From assembly GCF_030272615.1 (NCBI RefSeq), contig NC_081409.1, forward strand, positions 914,003,840 through 914,067,839: a stretch of DNA of 64,000 nucleotides, given 5' to 3'. The stretch is from Cryptomeria japonica (taxonomy: Eukaryota; Streptophyta; Pinopsida; Cupressales; Cupressaceae). Positions 21,876-33,785 of this stretch are shown here, one piece after another. The position numbers and the translations under genes were made by a program. The notes beneath the pieces were generated by a model that worked only from the letters and a program-made list of their open reading frames with translations, was not told where the DNA came from and ran no database searches. The stretch's first letter is position 1. Each line of letters begins with the position of its first letter.

Positions 21876-24800
21876 ATGTCCTCTAACTATTTCAGGAAGG
21901 ACAGTCCTAAACTTGATGGAACCAACTATGGAATATGGAAGATCGGGATGGAGACACATCTGAATTGCATTGGAAAGGACATCTAGGATTTTACAAAGAA
22001 TGGCTATACTGCTCCTACTCTAAATCAACCTAATCCACCTAACTTGGCTAAGATGAGGAAAATGATTGCAAAGCAAGAGAAGCACTTTTGAGTGAATTAT
22101 CAAATCAGCAAATCATGGGATTATCAGATAGGTCTACTACTAAAGCTATTTGGGACCATTTTGAAACACTGAATGAAGGAGATTCCACAGTCCAAATTGC
22201 AAAACTTGAAAGCTTCCGAGTCAAGTATGAAAATTTGAAAATGGAAGAAGATGAAAGGATTTCTGCTTTTATGGAAAGAGTTAATGAAATTGTTTTGGGT
22301 ATTAAATATTATGGAGGAACCTTAAGTGAAGATGAAAATGTTTCAAAAGTTTTAAGAGGATTTCCACCGGCATATAAAATGAAAGTTACTGCTATAAATG
22401 AGTTGCGAACAATGCCTAATACATCAGTAACTAGGGATACATTGATTGGAAAACTTTCAGCCTTTGAAATTGAGGAATTTGGTCATGTTGCTATTATAAA
22501 GACAAATTTAGCTTTTAAGGCGTCAACATCATCTGCACCATCATTTGACAAGTTTGATTGGAAAGCCTTTTATGCAAGATAACTTGAGGAAAGCAGGAGA
22601 GAAAATGAGGAACTTGAAGAACTTGAAGCACTATTTGCAAGGAAAATGCCTAAAGGTCCAGTTGGAAGTAAGTATGAAGGTAAATCACCCTTTAAATGTT
22701 TTAACTGTAATAAGATTGGTCATATGGCTTCGAGATGCCCTAATAGACATGCTAGACTAAGAGAAGAAGCTAGAAGAACATACAAGCCTAACCCTGAATA
22801 CTAGAGATACATATTTAAGAAGAATAAAGATAAATATTGTTATCTTGCTGATGAAGAAGTCACTGATGATTTTGATGAGGATCTGGCAAACAATGGATGG
22901 GTTTTTGTTGCTATAACAGAAGATCAATCGACACCTACTATTCAACTGATAGAACAGGCTCTCGCAACTAAAATTGAAGTTAAGGATGAATGGATCATTG
23001 ATTCAGGATATGCACATCACATGGCTGGTGATAAAGGTAAATTCTTGAACTTTCAGGAATATAATGGAGGCCTAGTAAGATTTGGAGATGACAAATCTTG
23101 TTTGATCAAAGGAAAAGGTACAATATCTCTTGATGGTAAGCATAATACTGACAATGTTTACTATGTAGAAGGTTTAAAGCATAATCTTTTGAGTGTTGGT
23201 CAATTAGTTGAAAAAGGATTTCAGTTACAATTCAAGAATGGTAAATGCAAAATTATGAACATAATTGGTTTGGAAATTGCAACTAGTAATCAAACTAGAG
23301 GCAACATCTTTCATTTGAATAACAATGAAAAGACATGCTTGATTGCACACATTGATGAAAGTTGGCTATGGCATAAGAGACCCTGTCATGTAAATTTTGA
23401 TTGCATGGTAAAAATTAGTACTACTAAGGCAGTTAGAGATTTACCTAAGATTGTTAAGCCTCACAATCCGATATGTAAGGAATGTCAATTTGGAAAATGA
23501 GTTAGAGCAACTTTTAAAAGTATTCCAGAAAAATCCAATAATGCTCTTGACTTAATTCATACTGATTTATGTGGTCTAGCTAGAACTAAAAGTTTACAAG
23601 GTCATAGATATTTCATGCTAATCATTGATGACTATTCTAGAATGTGTTGGGTTACTTTTCTCAGAGAAAAATTAAAAGCACTTGGGAAGTTCAAACTATT
23701 CAAAGCAATGGTAGAGAATGAAACCGGTAAGAAAATCAAATGTCTAAGATCAGATCAAGGAGGTGAATTTACATCAAAGGAATTTAGTGCATTCTGTGAA
23801 GTGAATGGGATCAGAAGAGAGTTATCAGCACCCCAGACACCACAACAAAATGGAGTTGTAGAAAGGAAAAACATAACTATCTTGGATGCAGCTAGAAGTA
23901 TGTTATCAGAAGCAAATCTTCCACATGTATATTAGAGAGAGGCAGTAAGCACAACGATCTATACTTTCAACAAAGTTCACATCAAAGGTGAAACCGGTAA
24001 GACCCCTCATGAACTATGGTTTGGTATTACTCCTACTCTTAAATATTTTAGAATATTTGGTAGTAAATGCTATATTAGAAGAGATGAGTGTATTGGCAAA
24101 TTTGATCCTAGAAGTGATGAAGGAATATTTCTTGGTTATTCGTCTAAGAGCAAGGCATACAAATGTTTTGACAAGAGATTGCAGAAAATTGTTGAGAGTA
24201 CAAATGTGAAGATTGATGAACAATTTAGAGGAACTTCAAGGTATATATACTCTAAACCGGAAATAGAAATACTGACAAATGAACCTACATTGAATCCATC
24301 GATACAGAATGAAGATCCAGTTACACCAGTATCATCTAAAAATTCCACTGTAACTGAGGAACAACAACAAACGAAGACACCCCGGTATGTAAGACTGAAT
24401 CACTCTGAAGATCAGATAATTGGAAACAAGTACAAAGGAGTTATGACAAGAGGAAGACTAGAAAATGAAGAGGTATGTCTTATTTCTCAAATTGAACCAT
24501 CATCAATTAATGAGGCATGTGAAGATAAACACTGGATTAAAGCTATGAAAGAAGAATTAGAACAAATTGAGAAGAATAACACATGGACATTAGTTCCCCG
24601 ACCTAAAGAAAAAAATGTGATTGGAACTAAATGGGTATTCAAAAATAAACTTAATGAAAATGGTAAGGTAATAAAAAATAAAGCAAGACTAGTGTATAAA
24701 GGATATTCTCAGAAAGAAGGGATTGATTACAATGAAACCTTTACACCGGTAGCTAGAATTGAGGCAGTCAGATTATTCTTGGCTTTTACAACACACAGGA

Positions 24801-26029
24801 ACTACAAAGTATATCAAATGGCTATTAAATGTGCATTTATGAATGAAGATCTTGAAGAAGAAGTTTACATTGAGCAACCTGATGGATTTTCTTTGACAGA
24901 TAACAAAGATATGGTTTGCAGGTTAAGGAAAGCTTTGTATGGGTTGAAGCAAGCTCCAAGAGCTTGGTATGCAAGATTGGATAAGTATCTATTGAAAATT
25001 GGATTTTCTAAAGGTAATGCTGACAACAACTTATACTATAAAGTGACTAATGATGACATCTTGGTTATAGAATTTTTTGTTGATGATATAATCTTTGGAG
25101 GAGAAGATGGATTATGGAAAGACTTTTCTATTGAAATGCAACAAGAATTTGAAATGTCTATGATTGGAGAAATAAAATTCTTTTTAAGATTGCAGATTTC
25201 ACAGACTGATAAACGTATATTCTTGAGTCAATCCAAGTACTTGAAGCAGTTACTAAAGAAATTTGGGATGGAAAACTCTAAACCGGTAAGCACACCTATG
25301 ACTACAAATGACAAATTATCACTAAGGGATGAATCTACACCTGTTAATCCGACTAGGTACAAATCTATGATAGGAGGCCTACTGTATTTGACACAAATAA
25401 GACTTGATATTATGAATGCAATATGTATTGTTTCTAGATTTTAGAGTAATCCTAGAGAAAATCATGAATCAACAGTAAAAAGGATTTTCTGGTACTTACA
25501 AGGCACTACAGATCTTGGTTTATGGTATCCTAGAGATGAAAACTTTGAATTATGTGCATACACAGATGCAAATTGGGTAGGAGATGTGGATGATAGAAAA
25601 AGTACCATCGGCGGAGCATTTTTCCTTGGCAGCAGATTAATTTCTTGGTTGAGTAAGAAATAAAGTTGTACATCTTTATCAACAACAGAATCAGAATATG
25701 TTGCAACAACAACTAACTGTACACACGTATTATGGCTTGAGCAAATGTTGAAGGATATAAAGGTAAAATGCAAGGAACCTATAACTATCTATTGTGATAA
25801 CATTGCAGCAATTGATATATCTAAGAATCCAGTATTACATTCTAAAACCAAACATGTTTCTATCAAATTGAATTTTCTGAAAGAAAATGTTGAAGCAAAA
25901 GAAGTAAAACCGGTTTATGTGAATACTAAAGAGTAGATTGCAGATATTTTTACTAGACCTCTGCCCAAGGAGACCTCTGAATATCTCAGAGATCAGCTTG
26001 GGGTCATACCCCCACTGGTAGAGACTTAG
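21876..26029 (+). pseudogene. Copia gag-pol pseudogene
   Basis: Starts at ATG 21,876 with the gag-typical LDGTNYGIWK. TAG interrupts at 21,984 and a frameshift near 22,085 moves it to the main frame. That frame is then continuous to TAG 26,027 but contains stops at 22,580, 22,802, 23,498, 23,933, 25,442, 25,661 and 25,934. Motifs in order: CCHC knuckle CFNCNKIGHMASRC (about 22,697), protease WIIDSG (about 22,993), GAG-pre-integrase, integrase core with DLCG, RSDQGGEF and VVERKN, RT, and RNase H (YTDANW, SEYVA, CDN). RT motif A reads QMAIKCAF (codon 24,821) where Asp is expected; FVDD (about 25,078) is kept. Non-functional. Confidence 0.9.
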
Positions 26030-26395
26030 ACAGTTGATGTTTATCATCAACCGACAGAATTAACAGAGAAATCTTTCACTCCGACTCTGATAAGGAAGCT
26101 ACTTCTTAGGGGGAGTAGTTGGTATACTAAACTGGTTGGTATTTGTATTTAAATCTGGTTTTGTATTAGCTTTGGCATTTTATGTCAAAGGGGGAGAGAT
26201 ATCTATGGAAAAACACATTATTTTTTTGGGGAGAGATTGATACTTTGAGATGATTGTTTACTCTTTGTATCTGAATTTTTATTTCTTGTTATGATCTCTT
26301 TTTGGAGATTGTTGGTTTTTGGTATTTGGCATTTCTACTTTGGCACTTTGATGGTTTTTCCATCTTGTGTTACCATCAATGCCAAAGGGGGAGAT
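26030..26395 (+). promoter_or_regulatory. Copia 3' untranslated region with three polypurine-like tracts
   Basis: TTAGGGGGAG at 26,106, CAAAGGGGGAGAG at 26,186, and CAAAGGGGGAGAT ending at 26,395 against the LTR. The two latter are each preceded by a similar 'tttggcattt...' or 'catcaatgcc' phrase. Confidence 0.6.
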
Positions 26396-27446
26396 TGTTG
26401 GTATTTTGGTATAGTTTTGTCATTGATGTCAACACCTATCAACACTTATCAACTCTGGCACTTTGAAGAATTGGTAATGTTCACCGACAAGCAAGTGACT
26501 TATGCACAGTCCTCTGGTACACCGGCATGATATAATGTTCACTGGCACTTGGAATGATATGGAAAACACCTAGTTATGTCGAAGACATCATTTGGACACT
26601 TTGTCTTGAAGATTTGTTGATTGGTATATTCATGTTTGCATATTTGTTGTTATCGGCAAATAGGTCCAGGATAAGCACCGACAGGCTTATCTATTCTAGA
26701 TCAGCACGACACACCTTGGAAATGATTTATTGTTGTTGTAAATGCATTAAGCCGACATGTTGAATCAGATATTGCATTGGTCATTGATTTACTTATAATT
26801 GTTTTATTGTAATATCTTTTAGAGCCGACCTACTAAAATTGGTCTTAGGTTATGGTATATATGTAAGATCTTATTTGTAAGATTGATATGTGATAAGGAT
26901 AAGGAATTGTAAGAAGGTATATGTGAGAATAAGCAGAGGTATACACACAGACATCATTTGAAGGTGAGGCAAGGTTTTTGTGAAGACGATCAGAACTACA
27001 CCGGTACTGAATCCAGCATAGAAAGATGCTATTTTGAGTAGTACATTCTTATTGGATTTAACCATCCAATTGTAGTCAGTGTGACTCCTATTTGTGTTTG
27101 AGCAGTGAGCTCTAGGTGCTTGGCCTTTCTGCATGTGCAGACCCCTTTTGTATACACATACTATCTGTAGCAATATCATCTAATTGTGGGTAAGGTTTCC
27201 CATCGTGGTTTTTTCCCCTTACAGGGTTTTCACGTACAAATACTGGTGTTATGTGTTGTGGATGTTATTGTCTTTCTATTTCATGCATTAATCTTTACTG
27301 GTACTGCAATTAACTGATAAAACTGTCTACCGACATAAGTCTGGTTTATCGGTATTAAGCATTAAAGTTGGTTAAGTTATTCTTGGTTTGAATTTATTTG
27401 ACAACTGATTCACCTCCCCCCCTCTCAATTGTCTCCGTTGCTAACA
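26396..27446 (+). repeat. Copia 3' LTR
   Basis: Runs from TGTTGGTATT to GCTAACA. It carries five successive perfect hairpins at 27,015-27,140, a U5 end with C-run and 'ctctcaattg', and retains the 830 bp lost from the 5' copy. Confidence 0.9.
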
Positions 27447-28670
27447 CTCTGGTCTCTTCCACATCAACTTTCTTCTTCCCTTTCTGGTCAGCAGATTGAT
27501 TTATCGGTTGACTCATTTTAGCTCTGCAAAACTTTGCAAGGTGTTCCAGTTGGTGACAATGAAAACATGCCAAACTAGATGCTCTCCAGGGTCTAGCATT
27601 GCCTTTACTAGTCCTTCTTCTACAATTCAAAGCTATGTGACCGTAGTTATGATTGTGCAAATCACATTCATTCTCTTTATAATCTCATAGGGACTAGATT
27701 GGTTAGCATAGGGTCTCTGCCAATTTGCATTTCTTCGGTCATTAAAAGTTCTTTGACAATCTCCACCAGATCTCTAATGCATGTGGGGTGTCAGATTATT
27801 TTCTCCATACCTACATTCAATAGCTCTTTGCCGAAACACGTTGCAAGTGTAACAATAACCATTAAAGGTTCTAGGTTTTTATCCTTGATAGGCATTAGGT
27901 CTATAACCATTAACAACATTAGCAGTATGTCTTGGCTTATAACAATTAAAGCATACTAGTTTGTATGGCTTCTTGCTGGTGGATTTTTGGATATTAGGTG
28001 TAGATTTACCTTCTTCAATGTTGTCCTTTGTATTGGAAGGCTTACCTTTCTCAAAGGTAGTGTATCCCAAGCCATGTGTATCTCCATTCTTCTTTCATGA
28101 ATGGATTTTCTCATAAAGCATAGCATAGCTCTTGTTAAACTTTGCAAGTGTTTCATTAGCATCAACAAGTTCCTTTGTAAGATCTTCATGTTTTTTCAAC
28201 AAACTTTCTCATGGAGACATTGCCATGTCTAGATCAGCCTTTATTTTTTCTTTTTCTTCTTTTTCCTCATGAAGATGATGATACAGGGTTCCAACCTCCT
28301 AGTTCATCTTAAAGATCTCATGTTATTTTTCTCTGATCTTGTCTTCATCTGTCCTCCTTGCTTCAAGCTATTGAATCATCTGGATGGTTAGGGCTTCCAA
28401 CTCTCTCCTCAGGTTTGCCTTCTCATCATTCAATTTTTCAACTTCAGTAACCAATGCATCCATGTTTGCTTCATCAGAAGAGCCGTTTTCAGTAAACTCC
28501 ATCAATTGCTCTGCAAGCTCTCTTCTCTTAGCAAGTGAGGCTTTATACTTGCCTTTCAATGTATCTAGGGCTTCCTCAGCTTCTGCAAGCCGGTTGAACA
28601 TCTCTCTATAAATCATATCCCCCATGATAGCCTTAGAGATCTTTCCCAAGTGGTTAAGCCTTAAGAGAAT
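27447..28670 (-). pseudogene. Gag-like pseudogene of element B: coiled coil plus zinc knuckles
   Basis: Read on the minus strand from the primer site. A Glu/Lys/Leu-rich coiled coil (28,630-28,370, e.g. LAEAEEALDTLKGKYKASL) is followed by a second charged stretch (28,300-28,080). Next comes a degenerate knuckle CFNCYKPRH (about 27,945), then an intact CX2CX4HX4C knuckle CFHCHQLEHLAKFC (about 27,560). Several stops and frame changes separate these. Coiled coil plus CCHC knuckles suggests a nucleocapsid-like RNA-binding role, but there is no capsid-domain motif I recognise. The frame is broken off by the Copia insertion at 27,446. Confidence 0.55.
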
Positions 28671-28672
28671 TA

Positions 28673-28687
28673 GGCTCTGATACCAAT
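28673..28687 (-). promoter_or_regulatory. Element B primer-binding site
   Basis: The reverse complement reads ATTGGTATCAGAGCC, matching the Copia methionine-tRNA-type site. Its position directly inside the minus-strand LTR fixes element B's orientation. Confidence 0.8.
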
Positions 28688-29842
28688 TCATAAACTTATA
28701 AGGCACTAGGAGGGGGGGTGAATCAGTACAAGCAAAAACCACAACACAAATCTGATCACCACTTTAAATAACTTGAAGCTAAATAAAAATAAAATAAATA
28801 TCAACACATAATCTAACACCCAATATACCAATCTTCGTATAACACAAAGATTTATACATGGAAAACCAAAAGGGAAAAACCATGGTGGGAGTTAATACCC
28901 ATAAGATTCACTATCTATAGAATATAAATCTTTGACCGATTAAGGTCATACAAACATGCCCAGTTAGGAGCAGCCCTATTAGGAGTCACCTGGTTAAGGG
29001 ATTTACCTCAACCCTATTAAAGGCTTTGCCTTGTTAGGAGAAACCCCACAAGAGGATTTAGACTTAAGTTAATGAGCTACCCTGTTAGGGGATTTACAAT
29101 TTCAGGCCTGTTAGGACCTACCCCGTTAAGGGATTTGACTGTCGCAACTGTTAGGAAAAGAATAGTAAAATGATCTGCATGTAGTACCTTTGTGCTTGAT
29201 AAGATCTGCTTTAGTTTCCTTCAACAACACATCAATATAGAGCTTCTCAGATTACCACACAATCAAGCTCTCAATTCACTCTCGATCTCATCATTCATCT
29301 CATAACACATCACACTTTTTATAGACATCAACTTAGTCGGCTAACAACCTTGGAAAAATTTCCTAGGTTCAATGAATCTAGTTAATCTTGCACTACACAC
29401 TTTACTTATGTCAGCCACCAATATAACAACCTGAAAATAAAACATAATCATTATTGGTTTACCGAGCTTAGTGACTTTGTTCTACCAGTTAGTTGTTCTT
29501 CATGATTGTCTGCTCTATACATCATAACTCGCTCATCTTGTTGAATCTACCGCTACGGTGTGAAACATAGCTGCAAGTACCTATTTCCAACATTCTTGCA
29601 AAACCGCATCAGCTAACTCTTCATCGATCGCTCATACCAGTTTCTTGAATACAACTCTGTTCCTGTTTACCAGTTGAAGTCCTATCTACCGGTTCACTGG
29701 TAAACTATCTCCTCTACCGGTTATGCTTTACCAATTGGCCCAAAAGACTTAGATGACTATCAAAACATAGTTACCATCAATGAAAACATAAAACAAGTCA
29801 TCAATCAACCTATTACACCAAAACATCATCATCAAGCCAACA
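28688..29842 (-). repeat. Element B 5' LTR
   Basis: Minus-strand start TGTTGGCTTGATG at 29,842, with the 'tcattgatgg' phrase shared by the family. The end lies beside the primer site near 28,688; the terminal CA is not preserved there. Positions 28,933-29,150 hold a chain of short hairpins with CCTGTTAGG- and CCCGTTAAGGG-like cores. The LTR inserted into the extra ORF of element C: that frame is open from 29,843 apart from stops. Confidence 0.75.
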
Positions 29843-32219
29843 AGAAGATGGTTATGCCCTATTGGACATATAACACAAGGATATTGTAGAGTGTTTTGGT
29901 TTAGATAGGTCTGCCCTCAAGGAAATCAATAGAGGTAATTTGGAAAGAAATTACCACTATAAAAAGGACATATATAGAAAGGAATTCATTCCTCATTTTA
30001 GGAAGAAGCTCTACAAAAATTCATAGAACTATATCCTTCCATCAGAGAGGGAGCCCTTTAGATTAGAATGCTTTGAGCCCTATTTTGTCAAAACCTACTA
30101 TGCATTAGGGTAGGTGCTTGCAGTAGACTGTGGGCTAACTCAAATGCCCATTGATTTCATGATGATTGCCATTAATATCTATCACCCTACAATAAATGAG
30201 CTGTATGATTTTGCAGCCATAATCCGTGATAAGCTCCATGAAGGGTTAATGGAAACAAGGAATAAAAAGGAGAAACTGGAGTTCAGACACTATTCTTTGT
30301 TGTGTCATATGATTATTTACCAGAACATGGCTTATTGGGGTCCAAAATTGACAATAAGGACAAATGATCCACACATAGGTCTTCCATGGGAAATACAAAG
30401 ATGGAATCAGGTGTGGGACAAAGGATCCAAGTTTGGCAATTACTCAATTTTCTTTGATCACTTTGTCATGAAGGTATTGTCAAGGGTAGGAGTGAGGTTT
30501 CCCATGCTGCCAAGGAATATTATCAAAATTTTGAGGATAAGAAGTTGCAGGGGTGAAGGAATGGTATATCCAGAGGGATCCTTCATCCATAATTTTGGAG
30601 ATTTCTTTTTTTATGGAAATTGCACCATTATCAGAGTATACGGGTGTGAGCAAGAACCCCATGTTTTGCCACTTTTTGTCTCTCCCAAGCTAGCATTCAT
30701 TGAACTACTTTGGCAACTAATGTGGATGGAGAGGGTATAAGTTCTTATAGAGAAGAAAAGGAGACTCCTCCCCAGGGTGGTCAATTTTGAAGAATTCACT
30801 GTAGGATGCGACCCCCTAGAAAAGGTGCATGATTTCCTTGTAAAGAATTGTAGGTTGAAGGTTGCCCAAGCTCTGAATTTTGACCCTGAAGGATGTATAA
30901 ATCACCTTAGAATAAACAAGCTGAAAGAGAAGAGTTATTTTCATTCTTTTGATGAGAGGGAAGATATGATAAGAAATGCTCTCCCCACTGAGGCAAAGCA
31001 ACACAAGAAAAAATGGGAGCTCATGAAGAAGCTTGAGCAAGAGAGAAAGTAGGAGGATCCCAATTTTGAAGGTTTCTACAGGGAATTCCAAACTGATTTT
31101 GCTAGAATGTCCTTCATGATTAGGAAGGTAGATGACATAATAAAGATGGAGATGGAAAGGAGGGATGCCAGGGACAAAGGGGTTAAAATTGAGACAAGGC
31201 CTATAGACCCCACCCCTACAGTATACAAAATGAAAGGGCATATAGTGACAGTTGAGAAGACAACTCCTAACACTTCTGGGTAGGCAACTGAACATGTCAT
31301 GAGAGTTGAAAAGGGAAAGGGAAAGATGTTTAATTTTGTAGATATCCAGGTAGATTTTGATACAAGTGTGCCACCCCTTCTCCCCCTTGAGAGACATTCC
31401 ATGAAGATGAGGTTGTTGAGGCTCTAAATGACTCAGATAGAGCCATTATTTCGAGTACAATCCCTATTGAGGAGGTGGATGATGAGAGGATAATTGCCAC
31501 AAAGAATTTTGTAGCAGATGACAATTTTGTGAACTCTCCCGAGTTCAGATCTTTTTGGATAAGGAAAAAATTAAAGGACTTATCTGATGAAGAGACCAAA
31601 TTTTTTGATAGAAATAGCTTCAATTGCACCCCTGAGGAAGGCAGGCAAATGATTAAAAGCAACAGTATGCTTCTTGTCCCGGGCTAGGATTTTAAAAAAA
31701 TCTATTTATTAGATCAAATTATGCGGTAGAAGGACCCAAATTTCATAAAAGAGTTCAATGATCGTGGGTATGGGGTAAGTATAGACCTAAAGGCCTTTAC
31801 TTTATGGTCAAGGGCCCCAAATGTTCAGAAGCCTTTGGTTCTACAAGGTGGACAATAGAAGACATAGGATGTAGTGATTAGGACCCTGGAAGACACCACT
31901 GCGTCAGAAGTTGTGGCAATCACGTCACATGCAGTCCAATTTGCTTAACTAGCAGTGGATGACCTTGAGCAAACAAACTTAAGATTTAAATACATGCATG
32001 TGGGTCTCAATACAAATTACAACAATTTATGCATTGAAGGAGCAAATAAAGAAGGTGATTGCAGATTCTTGAGGAATTAGGCCTGAAGAATTAGAGGGAA
32101 TGAATAAAGAATTGTAAAGAGTTAAAGATGAAGCTGAAAATAATTATTTTGAAATAAGAAGAAATTCAATTTTAAGGATTTCAAATAAGATTATTGATAA
32201 ATTAGGTGAATTTCATTCT
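29843..32219 (+). pseudogene. Extra ORF of element C, part 1 (interrupted by Gypsy-3)
   Basis: The main stretch is 30,114-30,740 (208 codons), followed in the same frame by 30,777-31,052, 31,053-31,280 and later pieces separated by single stops. The frame is also open upstream from 29,900, apart from stops, to element B's LTR. The N-terminal part is globular-looking (Trp and Tyr rich, e.g. MIIYQNMAYWGPKL). The middle is acidic and Lys-rich, and the end (32,100-32,219) is a predicted coiled coil. The stops at 30,111, 30,738, 31,050 and 31,280 are TAG. No catalytic motif is seen. The reading frame resumes at 46,728 after the Gypsy-3 insertion. Function unknown. Confidence 0.55.
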
Positions 32220-33770
32220 TGATGGGGAGGGATAATCAAAGAGAGTCAATCCTTTATCAAAAGGTAGTCAAGTGTTATCTTAGTGGGCTCACTTCTTTAT
32301 TCTCTAGTCTATCAATCAAATTAGACATCCAAACTCTCTAGGAGTGCTCCCAATCAATATGTGCTCACTGGTTGCTTAGGCATAGTTGAGACTCACAAGG
32401 GTAAATCCAACCTTACACTATCAAACTCCTAACATATTCTTGCAGGGGATGTAGTAAGTGTTCATGAGTTTTTCCAAGGAAAATCAACTAGTTTTGAGTT
32501 TGGGTTTTATCCTTTTCCCATTTTCTAGGCCTAGTAGCCCTAGAGCCCCAATTAGCCCTACCTAGCCGGTTTTTGTGGATTTATTCAAAATTTTCCCAAA
32601 GACCCAGACAAAATCATTTATGATCCGAGTACCCTTTTGGGAGAAATTCAAGGTTCATGAAGTGAGGAAACTCGGTCTGACCGTACAAGTATGAAACCCA
32701 AAAATGGCTTGTTTTGAGAGGTTTTAGGGTCTTTTTGGTCTTCTTTCAAGGTTTTAATGCCTTCCTTGATCTACCACACTTCCAAACTCTCATATATGCT
32801 CTACCATACCCCACTTGGTCATTCCAAACACTTGGAAACTCCAACCCTACTCATGCCTGCAAGCAGTTGCATAATTTCAATCACTTCCTAATAGGGCTAT
32901 GACTGAGCTTACCTAGGAAATGATGAATACCAACTTGATTGATAGATTGAGATTGGCCTTTCAATGACCTCCATATAAAAAATAATAATATGTAAACTAT
33001 ACAAATGTTCCATGGCTTGAGTCCCAACAGTTATTGAGAGAAACTCAAGGGATTTCAAGCTCGAACCATGTTTGGGCCTCTCAAACCCTTGCTTAGGCTA
33101 GGAGCTCACAAATTCAATAACTCAATTCAAACCTGCAACAAAGACTAACTTAATTTATTCCTGAGCACTACAAGAGCATATACAAATAAAGTATTAAAGA
33201 ACATCAATGCAATCAATCCATTAAGTACAGACTGCTGCTCTAATTTTGAGAAAACAAAAGGTAAACACTTGGAAAATGGTCTTCAAAATGTATTAAGATT
33301 TGCTCCAGGCATTCACCAACCTCATTACATTCATAGAGAATTTATATTCCATTGTGGGCCTAACTAACACTCCATCGGTTTCTTAACCAACCCTTTGCTC
33401 AATGTTGCAAAATGTTGTCAAGCAACTTTTACAACTTTTGCCAAAAAGTGCATTTTTGCATTCCATGCTTTGTTTCTCATTATAAACCACCTAGGATGAC
33501 TAAGAACCACTAATATGACATGTCTCAATGCCAAACAAGTATTTTCAATATGTTTTATAACAAAATGCACATTTATGCCATTTGAGGCTTACAAGGGCTT
33601 AGAAGCCAAAATTGAGTATACACATGATCTCATTGACATCCAACCTACCAATGCATATCAAAAACATATGAGGACCTATTAGAAGACCCTTATTCACAAT
33701 CCAAAACCAAACTATGTACCAACACAACAAAATGAAGAAATTGCACTGAAAACTAGGTGCTCCTGCATCA
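32220..33770 (-). repeat. Gypsy-3 3' LTR
   Basis: On the plus strand it runs from TGATGGGGAGGG to TCCTGCATCA, 1,551 bp. A minus-strand polypurine tract (plus-strand TACTCCCCCAATGAG, 33,771-33,785) sits immediately inside it. It is clearly homologous to 38,457-39,036 plus 45,738-46,722. Confidence 0.88.
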
Positions 33771-33785
33771 TACTCCCCCAATGAG

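Larger units (their letters stand above)
21597..27446 (+). mobile_element. Ty1/Copia element, decayed, with truncated 5' LTR
   Basis: The order gag, protease, integrase, RT, RNase H (integrase before RT) defines Ty1/Copia. It has a methionine-tRNA-type primer site, three purine tracts and a 1,051-bp 3' LTR. The 5' LTR keeps only 222 bp. The flanks CTTTG and CTCTG are a one-mismatch target duplication. At least eight in-frame stops and one frameshift disable it. It sits inside element B in opposite orientation. Confidence 0.9.
20304..29842 (-). mobile_element. Element B: minus-strand pol-less Copia-type element, interrupted
   Basis: On the minus strand the order is LTR (29,842 to 28,688), a primer site matching TTGGTATCAGAGCC, a gag-like coiled-coil and zinc-knuckle pseudogene, the inserted Copia element, a GGGGGAG-type tract near 21,463, and an extra ORF that runs into the end of element A's LTR at 20,303. 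No protease, integrase or RT is visible in what remains. Its 3' end and 3' LTR are not in the window; they should lie beyond the left end if element A inserted into it. Confidence 0.55.

Noticed and set aside
30816-31662. Minus-strand ORFs of 110-193 codons opposite element C's ORF
   Set aside because: Shadows of the plus-strand pseudogene frame. Leucine- and serine-rich as expected for antisense of Lys/Glu-rich coding sequence.
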